A DNA stretch of 64,000 nt from Thiomicrorhabdus cannonii (lineage in GTDB: Bacteria > Pseudomonadota > Gammaproteobacteria > Thiomicrospirales > Thiomicrospiraceae). The stretch is taken from the NCBI RefSeq assembly GCF_013391695.1, contig NZ_JACBGH010000001.1, positions 124,001-188,000 of the forward strand, given 5' to 3'. Shown piece after piece: positions 44,601 through 54,382 of this stretch (the first letter of the stretch is position 1; each line of letters starts with the position of its first letter). A program made the translations under genes and the position numbers. Below the pieces are notes generated by a model. The model searched no databases. It worked only from the letters and a program-made list of their open reading frames with translations, and was not told the DNA's origin.

Positions 44601-45551
44601 CGCGCCTTCGTCACGGATTTCACCGCCTGAACCGGTTGCCGCACCCGGCCAAGGAGAGATGGCCGTCGGGTGGTTATGGGTTTCCACCTTGATTTGGAAA
44701 TGCACCGGCTCTTCCGAAAACTCGTATTTACGTGTTTCCGGATTCGGGAAGAAGCGCGTCGCTTGTGGCCCTTCCAATACCGCCGCGTTATCACTGTAAG
44801 CGGACAGTACGCCAGCCGGACTCTTTTGATAGGTATTACGGATCATACCAAACAATGAATTTGGCTTGTCTTGACCGTCGATAGTCCAATCAGCATTAAA
44901 GATTTTATGACGGCAGTGCTCGGAGTTGGCCTGCGCAAACATCATCAGCTCAGCGTCTACCGGGTTACGCTGCAAACCGTTAAAGGCATCCACCAGATAA
45001 TCGATTTCATCCTCGCTCAACGCCAATCCCATTTGACGGTTGGCTTGAACCAAGGCTTCACGACCGCCGCTCAATACATCCACCGTCGTCATCGGCTTCG
45101 GCGTTTGATGCGAGAACAGGTTTTCCAGACCGGCAAAAGAGGTGTGTACCTGCTCCATCATACGGTCATGCAACGCCGCTTGCATTACCTGCATATCGGC
45201 TGCTGCAACACCTTTCATAAAGTAAACGATACCGCGCTCAATGCGTTTAACCGCATCAATACCGCAGGTGTGGGTAATATCCGTTGCCTTCGAAGACCAT
45301 GGAGAAATGGTACCCAAACGCGGCGTGACCACGCAGCTTTGCGCATCCAAGGTCGCATCCAGGTTATCTTGCGTATTGTTCAACAAGGTTTTTAAATGGG
45401 CGATATCATTCGCGCTTAACTCACCATTCAATTCGACAAAATAGACATATTGCGAACGAATCGCTTCGATTGACCCCAACGCCTTAAGCTTAGTCAACAA
45501 CTGATTTAAGCGATAGTGCGAATGCGCCGGTTTACCCCAAATAATCTGCAT
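41682..45551 (-). CDS. purL: Phosphoribosylformylglycinamidine synthase (large, fused form)
   Basis: PurL catalyses the fourth step of purine synthesis. The 1289-residue protein has the gammaproteobacterial single-chain layout: N-terminal PurS-like and linker regions, two PurM-like FGAM synthase halves ([33 protein letters not shown] near residue 295), and a C-terminal glutaminase with nucleophile Cys ([11 protein letters not shown]) and the HGEGR His. The start is the ATG at 45551, preceded by AAGGACAG; the longer frame lacks family support. Confidence 0.96.
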   Translation of the reverse strand: MQIIWGKPAHSHYRLNQLLTKLKALGSIEAIRSQYVYFVELNGELSANDIAHLKTLLNNTQDNLDATLDAQSCVVTPRLGTISPWSSKATDITHTCGIDAVKRIERGIVYFMKGVAAADMQVMQAALHDRMMEQVHTSFAGLENLFSHQTPKPMTTVDVLSGGREALVQANRQMGLALSEDEIDYLVDAFNGLQRNPVDAELMMFAQANSEHCRHKIFNADWTIDGQDKPNSLFGMIRNTYQKSPAGVLSAYSDNAAVLEGPQATRFFPNPETRKYEFSEEPVHFQIKVETHNHPTAISPWPGAATGSGGEIRDEGATGRGSKPKAGLTGFTVSNLNIPGFKQPWEREYGKPGRIVTPFEIMIEGPLGAAGFNNEFGRPAINGYFRTYENPLMTHNGEEMRGYHKPIMLAGGLGNIRDMHIKKGDIPVGAKLVILGGPAMLIGLGGGAASSVDSGSGSEALDFASVQRENPEMERRAQEVIDRCTYLGKDTPIASIHDVGAGGISNAFPELVNDAGKGGRIDLRKVPNDEPGMSPMEIWSNESQERYVIAVYPDKIDQFIEICKRERCIYAVVGEATAEQQLVVNDTVFDNNPVDMPLNVLLGKPPKMHRKVESRLIPQPGFETAVIDLEEATERLLKLPTIADKSFLITIGDRTITGMVTRDQMVGPWQVPVANAGITCSDYTVYTGEAMASGERPPVALINPKASARLAIAEAITNIACTKIAKMSDIKLSANWMAAAGHPGEDSALYDAVETVGLELCPALGIAVPVGKDSMSMKTVWKDGDQDKAVISPVSLNITAFAPVEDVRKTVTPQLRTDLGDTELLVIDLGRGQNRIGASCLAQVYNQIGDIAADLDSADDLINLFNATQAMLAEDLMVAYHDRADGGLLVTLAEMAFAGHCGLNVDVSALGNEPVAALCAEELGVVVQVKSADKARVADILAAHGLGAMTHWIGSPVQDDQIVINAHGKAVLSKPRKTLQKWWSETSYRMQALRDNADCAKQAFDAIDNDANTELSVKLTFDINEDITAEFAGKSRPKVAILREQGVNGQQEMAAAFTKAGFDAIDVHMSDVLSGAVKFDDFRGLVACGGFSYGDVLGAGRGWANSILFNETARSTFEGFFKREDTFTLGVCNGCQMLSNLKEIIPGAENWPAFVRNTSEQFEARFSLVEIQESPSILLKGMEGSRIPVAVAHGEGRMDFGAGNAAQVDGLVGVRYVDAQGNPTETYPFNPNGTANGMTGLTTPDGRVTIMMPHPERVFRTVQNSWHPDDWMEDAPWMRLFRNARKWVG

Positions 45552-45576
45552 AGAACTGTCCTTCAAAAAACAAAAA

Positions 45577-45593
45577 CCCCCGAATCTCGAGGG
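45577..45593 (-). terminator. Terminator after bamC
   Basis: On the minus strand CCCTCG/CGGGGG (one G-U pair, 5-base loop) is followed by TTTTTG and a further T run. It separates bamC from purL. Confidence 0.75.
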
Positions 45594-45610
45594 CAAAAAA
45601 CTAAAATCGG

Positions 45611-46741
45611 TTACTGACCCAATAAACCTAAACGCTTGAACAAGTATTTGCGTTTCTCTTCATTAAGCGGCACATCGTCTTCCAGCGCCTTGGCCGTCAA
45701 ATAGGTTTTGGCTGCATCTTTCTCATCCGCTTCCAGCTGCAATACCACCACTTTCGGCAACTGCACCTTGTCGGCATCATCTTTCCAGAAGGCCAGCTTG
45801 CCCAAGAACGAATCGTCTTTGCGCGCTTCGTCCGGCACTTTCACCATTAACTGACGCTTGACCTTGTCTGACTCATCCACCTGCCAATCGGCACGATAGA
45901 TCATGGCTTGCAAATAACTCCAGCTCTGGTCCATATTGGCGTGCAATACCAGCCCGGCCAACTCCTGCTGTCCGTTGAACTCCTCGGTCATCTTGCCGGT
46001 CACTTTCAACTGCGCCAACGCCACATCCGACGTGGAGCCGAAGAAAATCATCGCCTGGTACAGGGCTTCGGCTTCAAACAGAGGGTTATATGGCTTGATA
46101 CGCCACTGTTCTTCTCCTCCGACACCAAGATTGCTATCCGGTGAGAACAGCATATGGTGATGGAAATAGACGCGCGTTTTATGGCTATTCATGTCGGTTT
46201 CAATGCGTGCCACCAAACGGTCATAAACACCGTCGGCGATTTCAGGACGCCAGCTATTGAGCAGCTTGGTCAGGAAGCCGACATCATCCAGCGGCACCAA
46301 TGTCGTACGTTTGGTGAACTTGGATTTGATAATACCGATATCCTTGCGCTCTTCCTCCACTTCCATTCCCAGCGTATTCAGGAAGCGCTTGATGCTCTGC
46401 CACACATGCTCGCTATTAACCGTATCCACTTCCAGCCAACGCTCGGACAGATTGGACTGGATAGCCACACCATCCGCTTTATAGGTAGGAATGTAATCGT
46501 TCTGCTTAACCTGAGCTTGCGACTGCTGGAACACAATCTCCATCTGCTCCTGTTTTTTGGAAGGATGGAACAGGTTAGGCGGCATTTCGAGGTTACGCGC
46601 CAACTCTTTGTTGTTTTCGCGATAATTCGGCTCATCCGAACCTAACAGATTGGAAACGGTAGAACAACCGCTTAAGCCCGTCATAGAACCGGCCAGTGAA
46701 ACAGTCAGAACGATTGGTAGCAACTTTGTGGTTGATTTCAT
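45611..46741 (-). CDS. bamC: Outer membrane assembly lipoprotein BamC
   Basis: BamC (NlpB) is a lipoprotein of the BAM complex that inserts beta-barrel proteins. The 376-residue protein has a lipobox LSGC with the lipidated Cys26, then the unstructured BamC N-terminal region ([22 protein letters not shown]) known to bind BamD. Two helix-grip domains follow (about residues 100-220 and 255-370). It lies 30 bases after dapA, the conserved dapA-bamC pair. Confidence 0.88.
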   Translation of the reverse strand: MKSTTKLLPIVLTVSLAGSMTGLSGCSTVSNLLGSDEPNYRENNKELARNLEMPPNLFHPSKKQEQMEIVFQQSQAQVKQNDYIPTYKADGVAIQSNLSERWLEVDTVNSEHVWQSIKRFLNTLGMEVEEERKDIGIIKSKFTKRTTLVPLDDVGFLTKLLNSWRPEIADGVYDRLVARIETDMNSHKTRVYFHHHMLFSPDSNLGVGGEEQWRIKPYNPLFEAEALYQAMIFFGSTSDVALAQLKVTGKMTEEFNGQQELAGLVLHANMDQSWSYLQAMIYRADWQVDESDKVKRQLMVKVPDEARKDDSFLGKLAFWKDDADKVQLPKVVVLQLEADEKDAAKTYLTAKALEDDVPLNEEKRKYLFKRLGLLGQ

Positions 46742-46771
46742 GCGTGCGGTATGTCTCTTGATTTGACGAAA

Positions 46772-47647
46772 TTAAAGAATGCCGGCTTGCTGCATCGCAG
46801 CACGGACAACCGGTTGGGCGTTTGCAGACAGCGGCGTGAGCGGCAGGCGAATGGCGTGACCGATCAACCCCATTTCCGCCAGGGCCCATTTGACCGGAAT
46901 CGGATTGGATTCAACAAACAGATCGCGATGCAGCGCCGCCAAAGGGGCATCCAGGCGGCGTGCGGTTTCCGCATCACCGGCCAAGGCAGCTTTATAAATT
47001 TCATGACACGCCTTAGGCGCCACATTGGCGGTGACCGAAATGCCGCCGTGTCCGCCGGCCAGAATGAAATCGACCGCAGAGGCATCATCGCCGGTATACA
47101 GATCAAAATCCTCGCTGACACCGGCCTTGATTTTGGCGATGCGAGAAATATCCCCGGTCGCTTCCTTGATGCCGACAATGTTCTTGATTTTGGAAAGACG
47201 GATGACCGTTTCGGGCAACATGTCGCAGGCGGTGCGACCGGGAACATTGTAGAGAATCTGAGGGATATCGACCGCTTCAGCCACCTTTTTGTGATGGAGA
47301 TAGAGACCTTCCTGAGTCGGCTTATTGTAGTAAGGCGTGACCAGCAAGCAGGCATCTGCACCGGCATCCTTGGCGCACTGCGTCAACTGAATGGCTTCGC
47401 TGGTTGAGTTAGCGCCCGTACCGGCAATCACCGGAATACGCTTATTGACCTTGTCGACAACGAACTTGACCACCGCGCAGTGTTCTTCCATATCCAGCGT
47501 CGCAGATTCGCCTGTTGTACCTACCGCAACAATGGCATCCGTACCCGCTTCAATATGAAATTCCACCAATTTTTCTAGCGATGCAAAATCAACCGATTCA
47601 TCATCTAACATAGGTGTGACCAAAGCCACCATACTGCCTCTAAACAC
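46772..47647 (-). CDS. dapA: 4-hydroxy-tetrahydrodipicolinate synthase
   Basis: DapA condenses pyruvate with aspartate semialdehyde at the first committed step of lysine and diaminopimelate synthesis. The 291-residue protein has the Schiff-base lysine in VGIKEATGD, the catalytic tyrosine in ILYNVPGRTA, and GTTGESATL. The start is set at GTG 47647 (MFRGSMVALVTPM), preceded by GGAG and matching the family's N-terminus; the frame is open to 47662. Confidence 0.95.
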   Translation of the reverse strand: MFRGSMVALVTPMLDDESVDFASLEKLVEFHIEAGTDAIVAVGTTGESATLDMEEHCAVVKFVVDKVNKRIPVIAGTGANSTSEAIQLTQCAKDAGADACLLVTPYYNKPTQEGLYLHHKKVAEAVDIPQILYNVPGRTACDMLPETVIRLSKIKNIVGIKEATGDISRIAKIKAGVSEDFDLYTGDDASAVDFILAGGHGGISVTANVAPKACHEIYKAALAGDAETARRLDAPLAALHRDLFVESNPIPVKWALAEMGLIGHAIRLPLTPLSANAQPVVRAAMQQAGIL

Positions 47648-47850
47648 GGCGAAATACTCCAATAGATTAGCGCTAACTCAAAAAAGAGTAATCTTACCCT
47701 TTCCCCCTCAACTCTTCAACTTAAATTAACCCCCGGATTCAGGCGCCCCAAGGCAATTTTTAGGCACTGAAATAATTCGCTTTTTTAAAGGTTGAATCAC
47801 TCTTTAAAACTCGGCATACTGGACTCAAATCAACGTTAAAGGAAAAGCTT

Positions 47851-48321
47851 ATGAGCCTTGCCATAGGTGAAAAAATCCCCGATTTCTCGCTTCCCGCCAC
47901 CTCCAATCGCACCATCAGCCAAGCCGATTTTCGCAATCGCTACACGGTTCTGTATTTCTACCCCAAAGACAGCACCCCGGGATGTACGTCAGAAGGCCTC
48001 GACTTTACCGCGCTGCACAATGCATTTGCACAACTAAATTGTCAGATATTCGGTGTCTCTCTGGATTCGATGCAACGCCACGAAAACTTCAAAAGCAAAC
48101 AGGCGTTTGCATTTGACCTGATTTCCGACACCGATGCCGTGCTGTGCAAACTGTTCGGCACATACCAGCTCAAGAAAAACTTCGGCAAAGAGTACATGGG
48201 CATCGTGCGCAGCACCTTTTTAATCAATCCGCAAGGCGAACTGGCCGCGCAATGGCGCCAGGTCAAAGTCAAAGGGCATGCGCAGGAGGTACTGGAGAAA
48301 CTTAAAACACTTTCCCGCTAG
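47851..48321 (+). CDS. bcp: Peroxiredoxin, BCP/PrxQ family
   Basis: A 156-residue thiol peroxidase that reduces hydroperoxides. The peroxidatic Cys45 is in DSTPGCTSEG. The second cysteine five residues on, found in E. coli Bcp, is absent (Leu at that position), so this is probably a one-cysteine type; another cysteine (Cys65) lies in QLNCQIFGV. AAAGGA precedes the start. The gene is divergent from dapA. Confidence 0.92.
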   Translation: MSLAIGEKIPDFSLPATSNRTISQADFRNRYTVLYFYPKDSTPGCTSEGLDFTALHNAFAQLNCQIFGVSLDSMQRHENFKSKQAFAFDLISDTDAVLCKLFGTYQLKKNFGKEYMGIVRSTFLINPQGELAAQWRQVKVKGHAQEVLEKLKTLSR

Positions 48322-48336
48322 TCCGCACACCCGCTA

Positions 48337-48358
48337 ACCCGGCCTGTTGAGAATTTTT
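48337..48358 (-). repeat. Dispersed repeat copy between bcp and phoH
   Basis: ACCCGGCCTGTTGAGAATTTTT is a single copy with a small change (AA in the T-rich flank). It lies 15 bases after bcp. Confidence 0.85.
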
Positions 48359-48415
48359 AGCGTCAGAATTCACGCAAAACCTAACGATGCTCTTACGATT
48401 ACAAGGAAGCCTTCC

Positions 48416-49825
48416 ATGACAAACGAAAGCCGTAAATTGTTCATCCTCGACACCAACGTACTCATGCATGACCCCATGGCGCTGTTCAATTTTGAAGAGC
48501 ACGACATCTTCATCTCCATGACCGTATTGGAAGAGCTGGACACCGCCAAGAAAGGGATTTCCGAGGTTTCCCGCAACGTGCGCGAAACCAACCGTTTGAT
48601 CGACCAGATTATCAGCGACGCCTCTTTCGAAGAGATCAAACAGGGCCTGCCGCTAGAGCGCATTCATCCGGGCAACGGCAAGGAACGTTTGCATCTTGGC
48701 AAACTGTTTTTTGAAACCGAGCCGCTACTGGCCAAGCTCCCCATCTCCCTGCCAAGCCATAAAGCCGACAACCACATCCTGCAGACCGGCCTGGCTCTGA
48801 AGGAACGCTTTCCGAAGCGCAACGTGACGTTGGTCACCAAAGACATCAATATGCGCATCAAATCCTCGGCCGTAGGCCTGCATTCCGAGGATTACTTCAA
48901 CGACCGCGTGCTTGAAGATGTCGACCTGCTTTATACCGGCTGGGAAAAACTGCCCGAACACTTCTTCGAAGAACACGGCAAGGAGATGAAATCATGGCAG
49001 GACGGCAGCCGCACCTTCTATGAACTGAACGTTGGCAAGGACTGCACCTGGCACGCCAATCAATGCCTGGTCAGCGAAAACGAGGCCGGTTTCAACGCGA
49101 TTGTGCGCTCCGTTGCCAACGGCAAAGCCACGCTCGAATACATGCAGGATTATGGCCGCGGCTCCCACGGCGTCTGGGGCATCCAGGCGCGCAACCCCGA
49201 ACAGAACATGGCGCTCAATTTCCTGATGGATCCGGAGATCGACTTCGTTTCACTGCTCGGGATTGCCGGTACCGGTAAAACCCTGCTGGCACTGGCTGCG
49301 GCGCTGGAACAGACGTTGGACATGAACATCTACAACGAGATCATTATGACCCGCGCCACCATCCCGATCGGCGAGGACATCGGCTTCCTGCCCGGTACCG
49401 AGGAAGAGAAAATGACCCCCTGGATGGGCGCCTTGATGGACAACCTTGAAGTGCTCACCTCTGCCGAAGGCAGCGCCACCAACTGGGAGAAGGAAAGCAC
49501 GCAACAGCTGATCAGCAAACGCATCAAGATTAAATCGATGAACTTTATGCGCGGTCGCACCTTTCAGAATAAATTCATTATCCTCGACGAGGCGCAGAAC
49601 CTGACCTCCAAACAGATGAAGACCCTGATTACCCGTGCGGGCAACGGCACCAAAATCGTCTGTATCGGCAATATCGGGCAGATCGACTCCCCCTATCTTT
49701 CGGAAACCACCAGCGGTTTGACCTATGTGGTCGACCGTTTCAAAAACTGGCCGCATAGCGCGCACATTACCCTGCAACAAGGCGAACGTTCGCGACTCGC
49801 CCTGTACGCCTCTGACAACCTGTAA
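48416..49825 (+). CDS. PhoH-family ATPase with N-terminal PIN domain
   Basis: A 469-residue fusion. The first 140 residues are a PIN domain (LFILDTNVLMHDPMALF, with acidic residues of a nuclease site). The rest is a PhoH-type ATPase: Walker A GIAGTGKTLLALA, Walker B FIILDEAQN, and the conserved GNIGQIDSPYL. Related PIN-PhoH proteins are RNA helicase/nucleases. The start at 48416 follows AAGGAAG; a longer frame from 48347 lacks support. Confidence 0.9.
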   Translation: MTNESRKLFILDTNVLMHDPMALFNFEEHDIFISMTVLEELDTAKKGISEVSRNVRETNRLIDQIISDASFEEIKQGLPLERIHPGNGKERLHLGKLFFETEPLLAKLPISLPSHKADNHILQTGLALKERFPKRNVTLVTKDINMRIKSSAVGLHSEDYFNDRVLEDVDLLYTGWEKLPEHFFEEHGKEMKSWQDGSRTFYELNVGKDCTWHANQCLVSENEAGFNAIVRSVANGKATLEYMQDYGRGSHGVWGIQARNPEQNMALNFLMDPEIDFVSLLGIAGTGKTLLALAAALEQTLDMNIYNEIIMTRATIPIGEDIGFLPGTEEEKMTPWMGALMDNLEVLTSAEGSATNWEKESTQQLISKRIKIKSMNFMRGRTFQNKFIILDEAQNLTSKQMKTLITRAGNGTKIVCIGNIGQIDSPYLSETTSGLTYVVDRFKNWPHSAHITLQQGERSRLALYASDNL

Positions 49826-49844
49826 CAGCGCATCGCCAAAAAGC

Positions 49845-49869
49845 AAAAAGGCCGCAATGCGGCCTTTTT
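49845..49869. terminator. Bidirectional terminator after the phoH gene
   Basis: An 11-pair stem AAAAAGGCCGC/GCGGCCTTTTT with a 3-base loop lies between convergent genes. Confidence 0.9.
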
Positions 49870-49916
49870 CTATAGCTATTTAAGTATCAGCTTGAGCCTT
49901 GTGGCCTCAACCGCTA

Positions 49917-50867
49917 TTACTTAACACGATCCTTCATCACTTCTGCCGGCAGGGTAAAGCCCTGCTCCAACGCCTTGTCACGGCAGTAGTTGATCGCGAA
50001 ATCCAACAACTCACCCACTGCACGATGGCGGAACTTATGCTTCTGACGTACATGCGAGAACGGACGTACAATCGGCGGATCCAACGGGATCGCTTTCAAG
50101 GTATTCAAACGCAGCTCTTTTGACAGCGTGGTGCGCGACACAATCGCCAGACCCACACCCGACTCCACCGCCATTTTGATAGCCTCAGGGCTGCCCAGCT
50201 CCATCACCACATTCAGGTCGCTGTAGCTCAACCCTTGCTCGCGGATGTAGTTGTCGATAACCGAACGCGAACCGGAGCCCTCTTCACGCGAAATGTAAGG
50301 GTACTTGCGAATCTCTTCAATAGAAACCCGGTCGCGTTTGGCCAGAGGATGATCCAACGGGCAAATCAACTGCATCTCATCCAGACGGCAGACGTCGACT
50401 TCCAGGTTTTTATTGTGAACCGGCGCTTCCACCAGGCCCAAATCGATCATATTGTTCTCGACCATCGAAACAATCGCATCGGTATTGCCGACCTGCAGGC
50501 GGATATTCACATCCTCAAACTGCTTTTTGAATGCGCCCAGCAGGCTCGGCAGCATATATTCGGCAATCGTGGTACTCGCACCGATCACCAAACTGCCGGT
50601 CACCTCACCGGTCAACTCGCGCACTTCACTGTTCATCTTCTCGTAATGCTCGAGAATCTGGTCGGCATAGTCATAAACCACTTTACCGGCCTCGGTCAGC
50701 GTGATCTTGTTGTGGGTACGATCAAACAGACGCGTATTGAAAAAATCTTCCAGCTGCTTTACCTGAAACGTCACGGCCGGCTGCGTCATATGCAGTGTTT
50801 CAGCCGCTTTGGTAAAACTCATGACTTTGGCAACGGTATGGAATACCTGAAGACGTCTATCTGCCAT
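49917..50867 (-). CDS. LysR-family transcriptional regulator
   Basis: The 316-residue LysR protein has an N-terminal winged helix (FHTVAKVMSFTKAAETLHMTQPAVTFQVKQLEDFF) and a periplasmic-binding-like effector domain (about residues 90-300). It resembles the CbbR/YeiE/CysL side of the family, members of which control carbon fixation or sulfur metabolism. No cbb or cys genes are adjacent, so its target is not inferable here. It is transcribed alone. Confidence 0.85.
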   Translation of the reverse strand: MADRRLQVFHTVAKVMSFTKAAETLHMTQPAVTFQVKQLEDFFNTRLFDRTHNKITLTEAGKVVYDYADQILEHYEKMNSEVRELTGEVTGSLVIGASTTIAEYMLPSLLGAFKKQFEDVNIRLQVGNTDAIVSMVENNMIDLGLVEAPVHNKNLEVDVCRLDEMQLICPLDHPLAKRDRVSIEEIRKYPYISREEGSGSRSVIDNYIREQGLSYSDLNVVMELGSPEAIKMAVESGVGLAIVSRTTLSKELRLNTLKAIPLDPPIVRPFSHVRQKHKFRHRAVGELLDFAINYCRDKALEQGFTLPAEVMKDRVK

Positions 50868-51031
50868 CCGAAATTTCCTTTATGGTCGATAAAATATTTT
50901 AAAGCTTTCAGAATATAGGCCTTTTATAGGCCAATGTCAAACATATTAATGGCCGCATAAAGCGGCCGCCAACCGGCTTTCAAGGCGACTGCATCCATCC
51001 CAGTTCAGCCAACCTGAAATAACCACTTGTT

Positions 51032-51853
51032 TTAATTGGTTTTGGTCTTTTCCAACTGGTTTTTCAGTTCGCGGATTTCGCTGGTCATATGTTTAACGAT
51101 CTTCTCAACATGCTCTTGATTTTCAAGCGTTTGCTTTTCCAAACGCTCCTCCATCAAACGCACATAATTCAAAATCTCGCGCTCCTGCTGGCGCTGGCCG
51201 CTGCCAATCAAAAACGCGGCGATATTCGCGGTCACCAACGAAAACAGCACAACCCCGAACAAAATCAGAAATGCGCCAAACAGACGGCCGTTTTCGGTGG
51301 CCGGCACCACATCGCCGTATCCCACCGTCGTCACCGTCACAATCGCATACCAGATACCATCCGAAAAGGTGCGGTCTTCCAGATAGGCAAAGGCACCGCC
51401 GGCCCCCACTATCAGAAAGGCGGCGCCGACCAGTATCTGCCCGAAACGGTGCCGTTTAAGAACTGCTTCGGCATCGCGATAAAAGTGCGCAAAGAAACGC
51501 AAAAACATCAACAGTCTGAGCGAACGGACAATCGCGATCCACTCGCTGCTCCACTCGATCACCGGGCAGGCAAACAGCACAATCAACACATTCAGCCAGT
51601 TTTCGAGCAGATAACGCTTGCGGTCGCTCACGTTATAGAGATTGACCCCCAACTCGGCTGCAAAAACCACCCAGACGACAACCGACACCCAATAGGTATC
51701 GAGTGAAGAACCGGAGTAAAACAGCAACAGCTGCACAAAAACCGCAAAAACCGCCAGCAGTACCAACACTTCAAGCTGCGCGCCGATGCGCTTGGCTTTG
51801 GCATTCTCACGATAACTGACGCCGCTGATGCCGAGTAAAACCTTATAATCCAT
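51032..51853 (-). CDS. Voltage-gated-type potassium channel
   Basis: A 273-residue ion channel with six membrane segments. The S4-like helix IAIVRSLRLLMFLRFF carries spaced arginines, and the selectivity filter TVTTVGYGDVVPAT is of potassium type. A C-terminal coiled coil (EERLEKQTLENQEHVEKI) follows the last segment. It resembles small bacterial Kv channels. Its role is unclear; it is 33 bases downstream of the ubiI-like gene, so it may be co-transcribed. Confidence 0.9.
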   Translation of the reverse strand: MDYKVLLGISGVSYRENAKAKRIGAQLEVLVLLAVFAVFVQLLLFYSGSSLDTYWVSVVVWVVFAAELGVNLYNVSDRKRYLLENWLNVLIVLFACPVIEWSSEWIAIVRSLRLLMFLRFFAHFYRDAEAVLKRHRFGQILVGAAFLIVGAGGAFAYLEDRTFSDGIWYAIVTVTTVGYGDVVPATENGRLFGAFLILFGVVLFSLVTANIAAFLIGSGQRQQEREILNYVRLMEERLEKQTLENQEHVEKIVKHMTSEIRELKNQLEKTKTN

Positions 51854-51886
51854 AATCTCTCACCACCGTTTGAAACTATAAACCGC

Positions 51887-53149
51887 CTAGTCTTCCACTG
51901 ACCGTTTAGCCAAGAGCGGCAAAGCGTCACGCCCGTTCAAGGCCTGCGACATCAACCAGTTTTTGATGGGGGCAAGGCGATTGGCCAACGGCAGGAATCC
52001 GCGTCTAAAGACGGTTTTCAGCGACGCATCCTGTTTGAACAACCAGTCAAAACCTTCCATTGAACGCTGCACAACCGCATTGTCGCCACGCCGCCATCTC
52101 TCGTAGCGGCGCAATACCGAAAGCCGGCCGATCGGCTTGCCTTGCTGCCGCGCATCAACCAGCACATCAATCAAGGCAGCCACATCCAGCAACCCCAGAT
52201 TCACCCCTTGTCCGGCCTGCGGATGAATGGTATGCGCGGCATCGCCGACCAATGCCAAACCAGACTTGACGTAATGCTCGGCATGGCGTCTCACCAACGG
52301 GAATGCGGCACGCTCGGCCACCTCAATCACGCGTCCCAGCTTCCAATCCGACGCCTCACCCAGCTCGCGGGCAAAGGCTTCGTCCGATAGCGACAGCGCC
52401 CACTGCATCTTCTCCAACGGCAAATACCAGGCAATGGAGCTGATATTGTCATTCATCGCCAGATAGGCAAAAGGCCCCTCCTTGCGATAACGCTGCCAAC
52501 AGGTATCTTGGTGCGGCAGTTCGGTCTTGACGCAGCCCACCACCGCACACTGCTCATAATCGTGCGTGTCCAGGCCGATCGACGCCAATTGTCTGACCTG
52601 CGAATGGGCTCCGTCAGCGCCGACAATGAGACGCGCTTGAATCGTTCCAATATCTTCCAGCACCAACCCGGCCTGTTCAGTTTCCAAAGCCAAATTTTTA
52701 AGCTTGGCGCCGAACAACACCCTGACCTTGGAACAGGTTGCCAGCTGCTCCCACAAAGCCGCCTGAATAATTTCGTTTTCTACCGTGTAGCCTAAATTAG
52801 GTTCGTCCATCTCTTGCGCCGAAAAATGGACTTCGCCGGCCGTGACTTCATCCCAGACGTGCATGGCAACAAATGGATGGTAACGTCTTGCGGTGATGCC
52901 TTGCCACGCCCCCAGATTGCGCAAAATATTTTCCGAAGCACGCGTCAGCGCGCTGACGCGGGTTTGATAGGGCGAATCGGGCCGCCACTCCACTTGCGGC
53001 GCCTGCTGCTCCAGCAACAGCACCTCAAAACCTTGCTTGCCGAGACCCAAAGCCAGGGCCGCACCAACCATGCCGCCACCGACCACGACCACATCCCAAA
53101 GTGTATCCTGCGGATTTTGTACCGTGCGAAAAGCTGTTTGTAGTGTCAT
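51887..53149 (-). CDS. ubiI: FAD-dependent ubiquinone-synthesis hydroxylase, UbiI/VisC-like
   Basis: A 420-residue flavin monooxygenase of ubiquinone synthesis. It has the FAD-binding GGGMVGAALALGLGKQG, the DG motif (LIVGADGAHSQVR), and the second FAD motif GDAAHTIHPQAGQGVNLGLLD. It overlaps ubiH by four bases. In E. coli ubiI (visC) follows ubiH in the same place, so by position this is the C5-hydroxylase. A dispersed repeat copy encodes ETEQAGL in the protein. Confidence 0.85.
   Translation of the reverse strand: MTLQTAFRTVQNPQDTLWDVVVVGGGMVGAALALGLGKQGFEVLLLEQQAPQVEWRPDSPYQTRVSALTRASENILRNLGAWQGITARRYHPFVAMHVWDEVTAGEVHFSAQEMDEPNLGYTVENEIIQAALWEQLATCSKVRVLFGAKLKNLALETEQAGLVLEDIGTIQARLIVGADGAHSQVRQLASIGLDTHDYEQCAVVGCVKTELPHQDTCWQRYRKEGPFAYLAMNDNISSIAWYLPLEKMQWALSLSDEAFARELGEASDWKLGRVIEVAERAAFPLVRRHAEHYVKSGLALVGDAAHTIHPQAGQGVNLGLLDVAALIDVLVDARQQGKPIGRLSVLRRYERWRRGDNAVVQRSMEGFDWLFKQDASLKTVFRRGFLPLANRLAPIKNWLMSQALNGRDALPLLAKRSVED
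52666..52685 (-). repeat. Dispersed repeat copy inside the ubiI-like gene
   Basis: On the coding strand GGAAACTGAACAGGCCGGGT encodes ETEQAG in a region before the LIVGADG motif. It matches the consensus over 17 bases. Confidence 0.85.
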
Positions 53150-54366
53150 CGCGGCACTCCTCTCGACGCTCCGCCCTCCGATCCGCCCATCGCAAATCGG
53201 GCAAAACGTTTTTTGAGACCCGGCATCGCCTGCAAGGCCATGAGCCCGATTCCACGCAAATGCCCAACTAGCGGCGAATGATGCTGAAACACCTGAATCA
53301 AACTGTCTGTCAATCCCATCACTTTCTCATGATCTTCGGCACGCGCGCTGGCGTAAGTTTGCAAATAATTGATCTCACCCGGATCCTGACCGGCATTCAA
53401 GCCTTGCAAAAACTCGCCAATATCGCGAATCCCCAGATTCAAGCCCTGCGCCGCCACCGGATGCTGGGTGTGCGAGGCGTTCCCCATCAACAGCGCGCGC
53501 GCCTGCGTCATCTGCGGCACATAGGTCTCTTTAAGCGGATAGGCCACGCGCGGGCTCACCTCGCAAAAACCGCCGAGACGCTCCCCCATTTTGGAGGCAA
53601 ACAAAGCCATAAAGGCGGCATCATCCAGCGCCATCACGCTATCCAACTGTTCTTCAGGACAGACCAGCACCGCTTTGTGGGCGTGACCCTGCATCGGCAA
53701 CAGCGCCACCGGACCTTCCCCGGTAAAACGTTCAAACGACCAGCCTTGCGGGTGTTCGCGCGTGGTAATCTGCGCAATCACACCGTAAGCGTGATAGGAC
53801 TTCTGCTGTATCTCCAGCCCCAACACTTTTCTGACCAGCGATTCGGTGCCATCGGCGCCGACAATCAATTTGCTCAGCACCGTCAGCTCATGCTCGGCTG
53901 CTTGCAGCTTGGCAACCACCTGCCGGTCGTCCTGTGAAAAGTCCACCAAACGCGCCGGACATAGCAGTTTGATCTTGTCCAATCCCTGCACCGCCTGCCA
54001 CAGCACCTTGCCGAGGTCGCTCGACTGCACACTGTAACCCAACGCCGGCACCCCGACCTCGTCGGCATGCAACAAGGTGATCCCCAAATAACCTTTTTGC
54101 GACACATGCACATGCTCAATCGGCGTTACAAAAGCACGCAAGGCCTCCCAGACACCCAGGCTTTCCAATATCTTTCGGGAGCCATAGGAAAGTGCCAACA
54201 CCCGTCCGTCGAAGGAGTTCCGGGCCTGCTCCGGAGCGTCTGCCAAGGGCACTGGCTCGGCCATGACGACCTCAAAGCCTTTTTGCGCCAACCCCAGTGC
54301 CAGCATCAAGCCAACCGGACCGCCGCCGGCAATAAATACGTCTGTTTGCAAGGCGTCGTTTTGCAT
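53146..54366 (-). CDS. ubiH: FAD-dependent 2-octaprenyl-6-methoxyphenol hydroxylase, UbiH-like
   Basis: A 406-residue flavin hydroxylase homologous to the gene downstream. FAD-binding GGGPVGLMLALGLAQKG, LIVGADGTESLVRK and GNASHTQHPVAAQGLNLGIRD are present. Position (pepP-ubiH-ubiI, as in E. coli) supports UbiH, which hydroxylates C6 of the ubiquinone ring. Which of the two genes does which step cannot be proved from sequence. Its stop overlaps the next start by four bases. Confidence 0.86.
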   Translation of the reverse strand: MQNDALQTDVFIAGGGPVGLMLALGLAQKGFEVVMAEPVPLADAPEQARNSFDGRVLALSYGSRKILESLGVWEALRAFVTPIEHVHVSQKGYLGITLLHADEVGVPALGYSVQSSDLGKVLWQAVQGLDKIKLLCPARLVDFSQDDRQVVAKLQAAEHELTVLSKLIVGADGTESLVRKVLGLEIQQKSYHAYGVIAQITTREHPQGWSFERFTGEGPVALLPMQGHAHKAVLVCPEEQLDSVMALDDAAFMALFASKMGERLGGFCEVSPRVAYPLKETYVPQMTQARALLMGNASHTQHPVAAQGLNLGIRDIGEFLQGLNAGQDPGEINYLQTYASARAEDHEKVMGLTDSLIQVFQHHSPLVGHLRGIGLMALQAMPGLKKRFARFAMGGSEGGASRGVPR

Positions 54367-54382
54367 GCTTCACCACTCTGAA

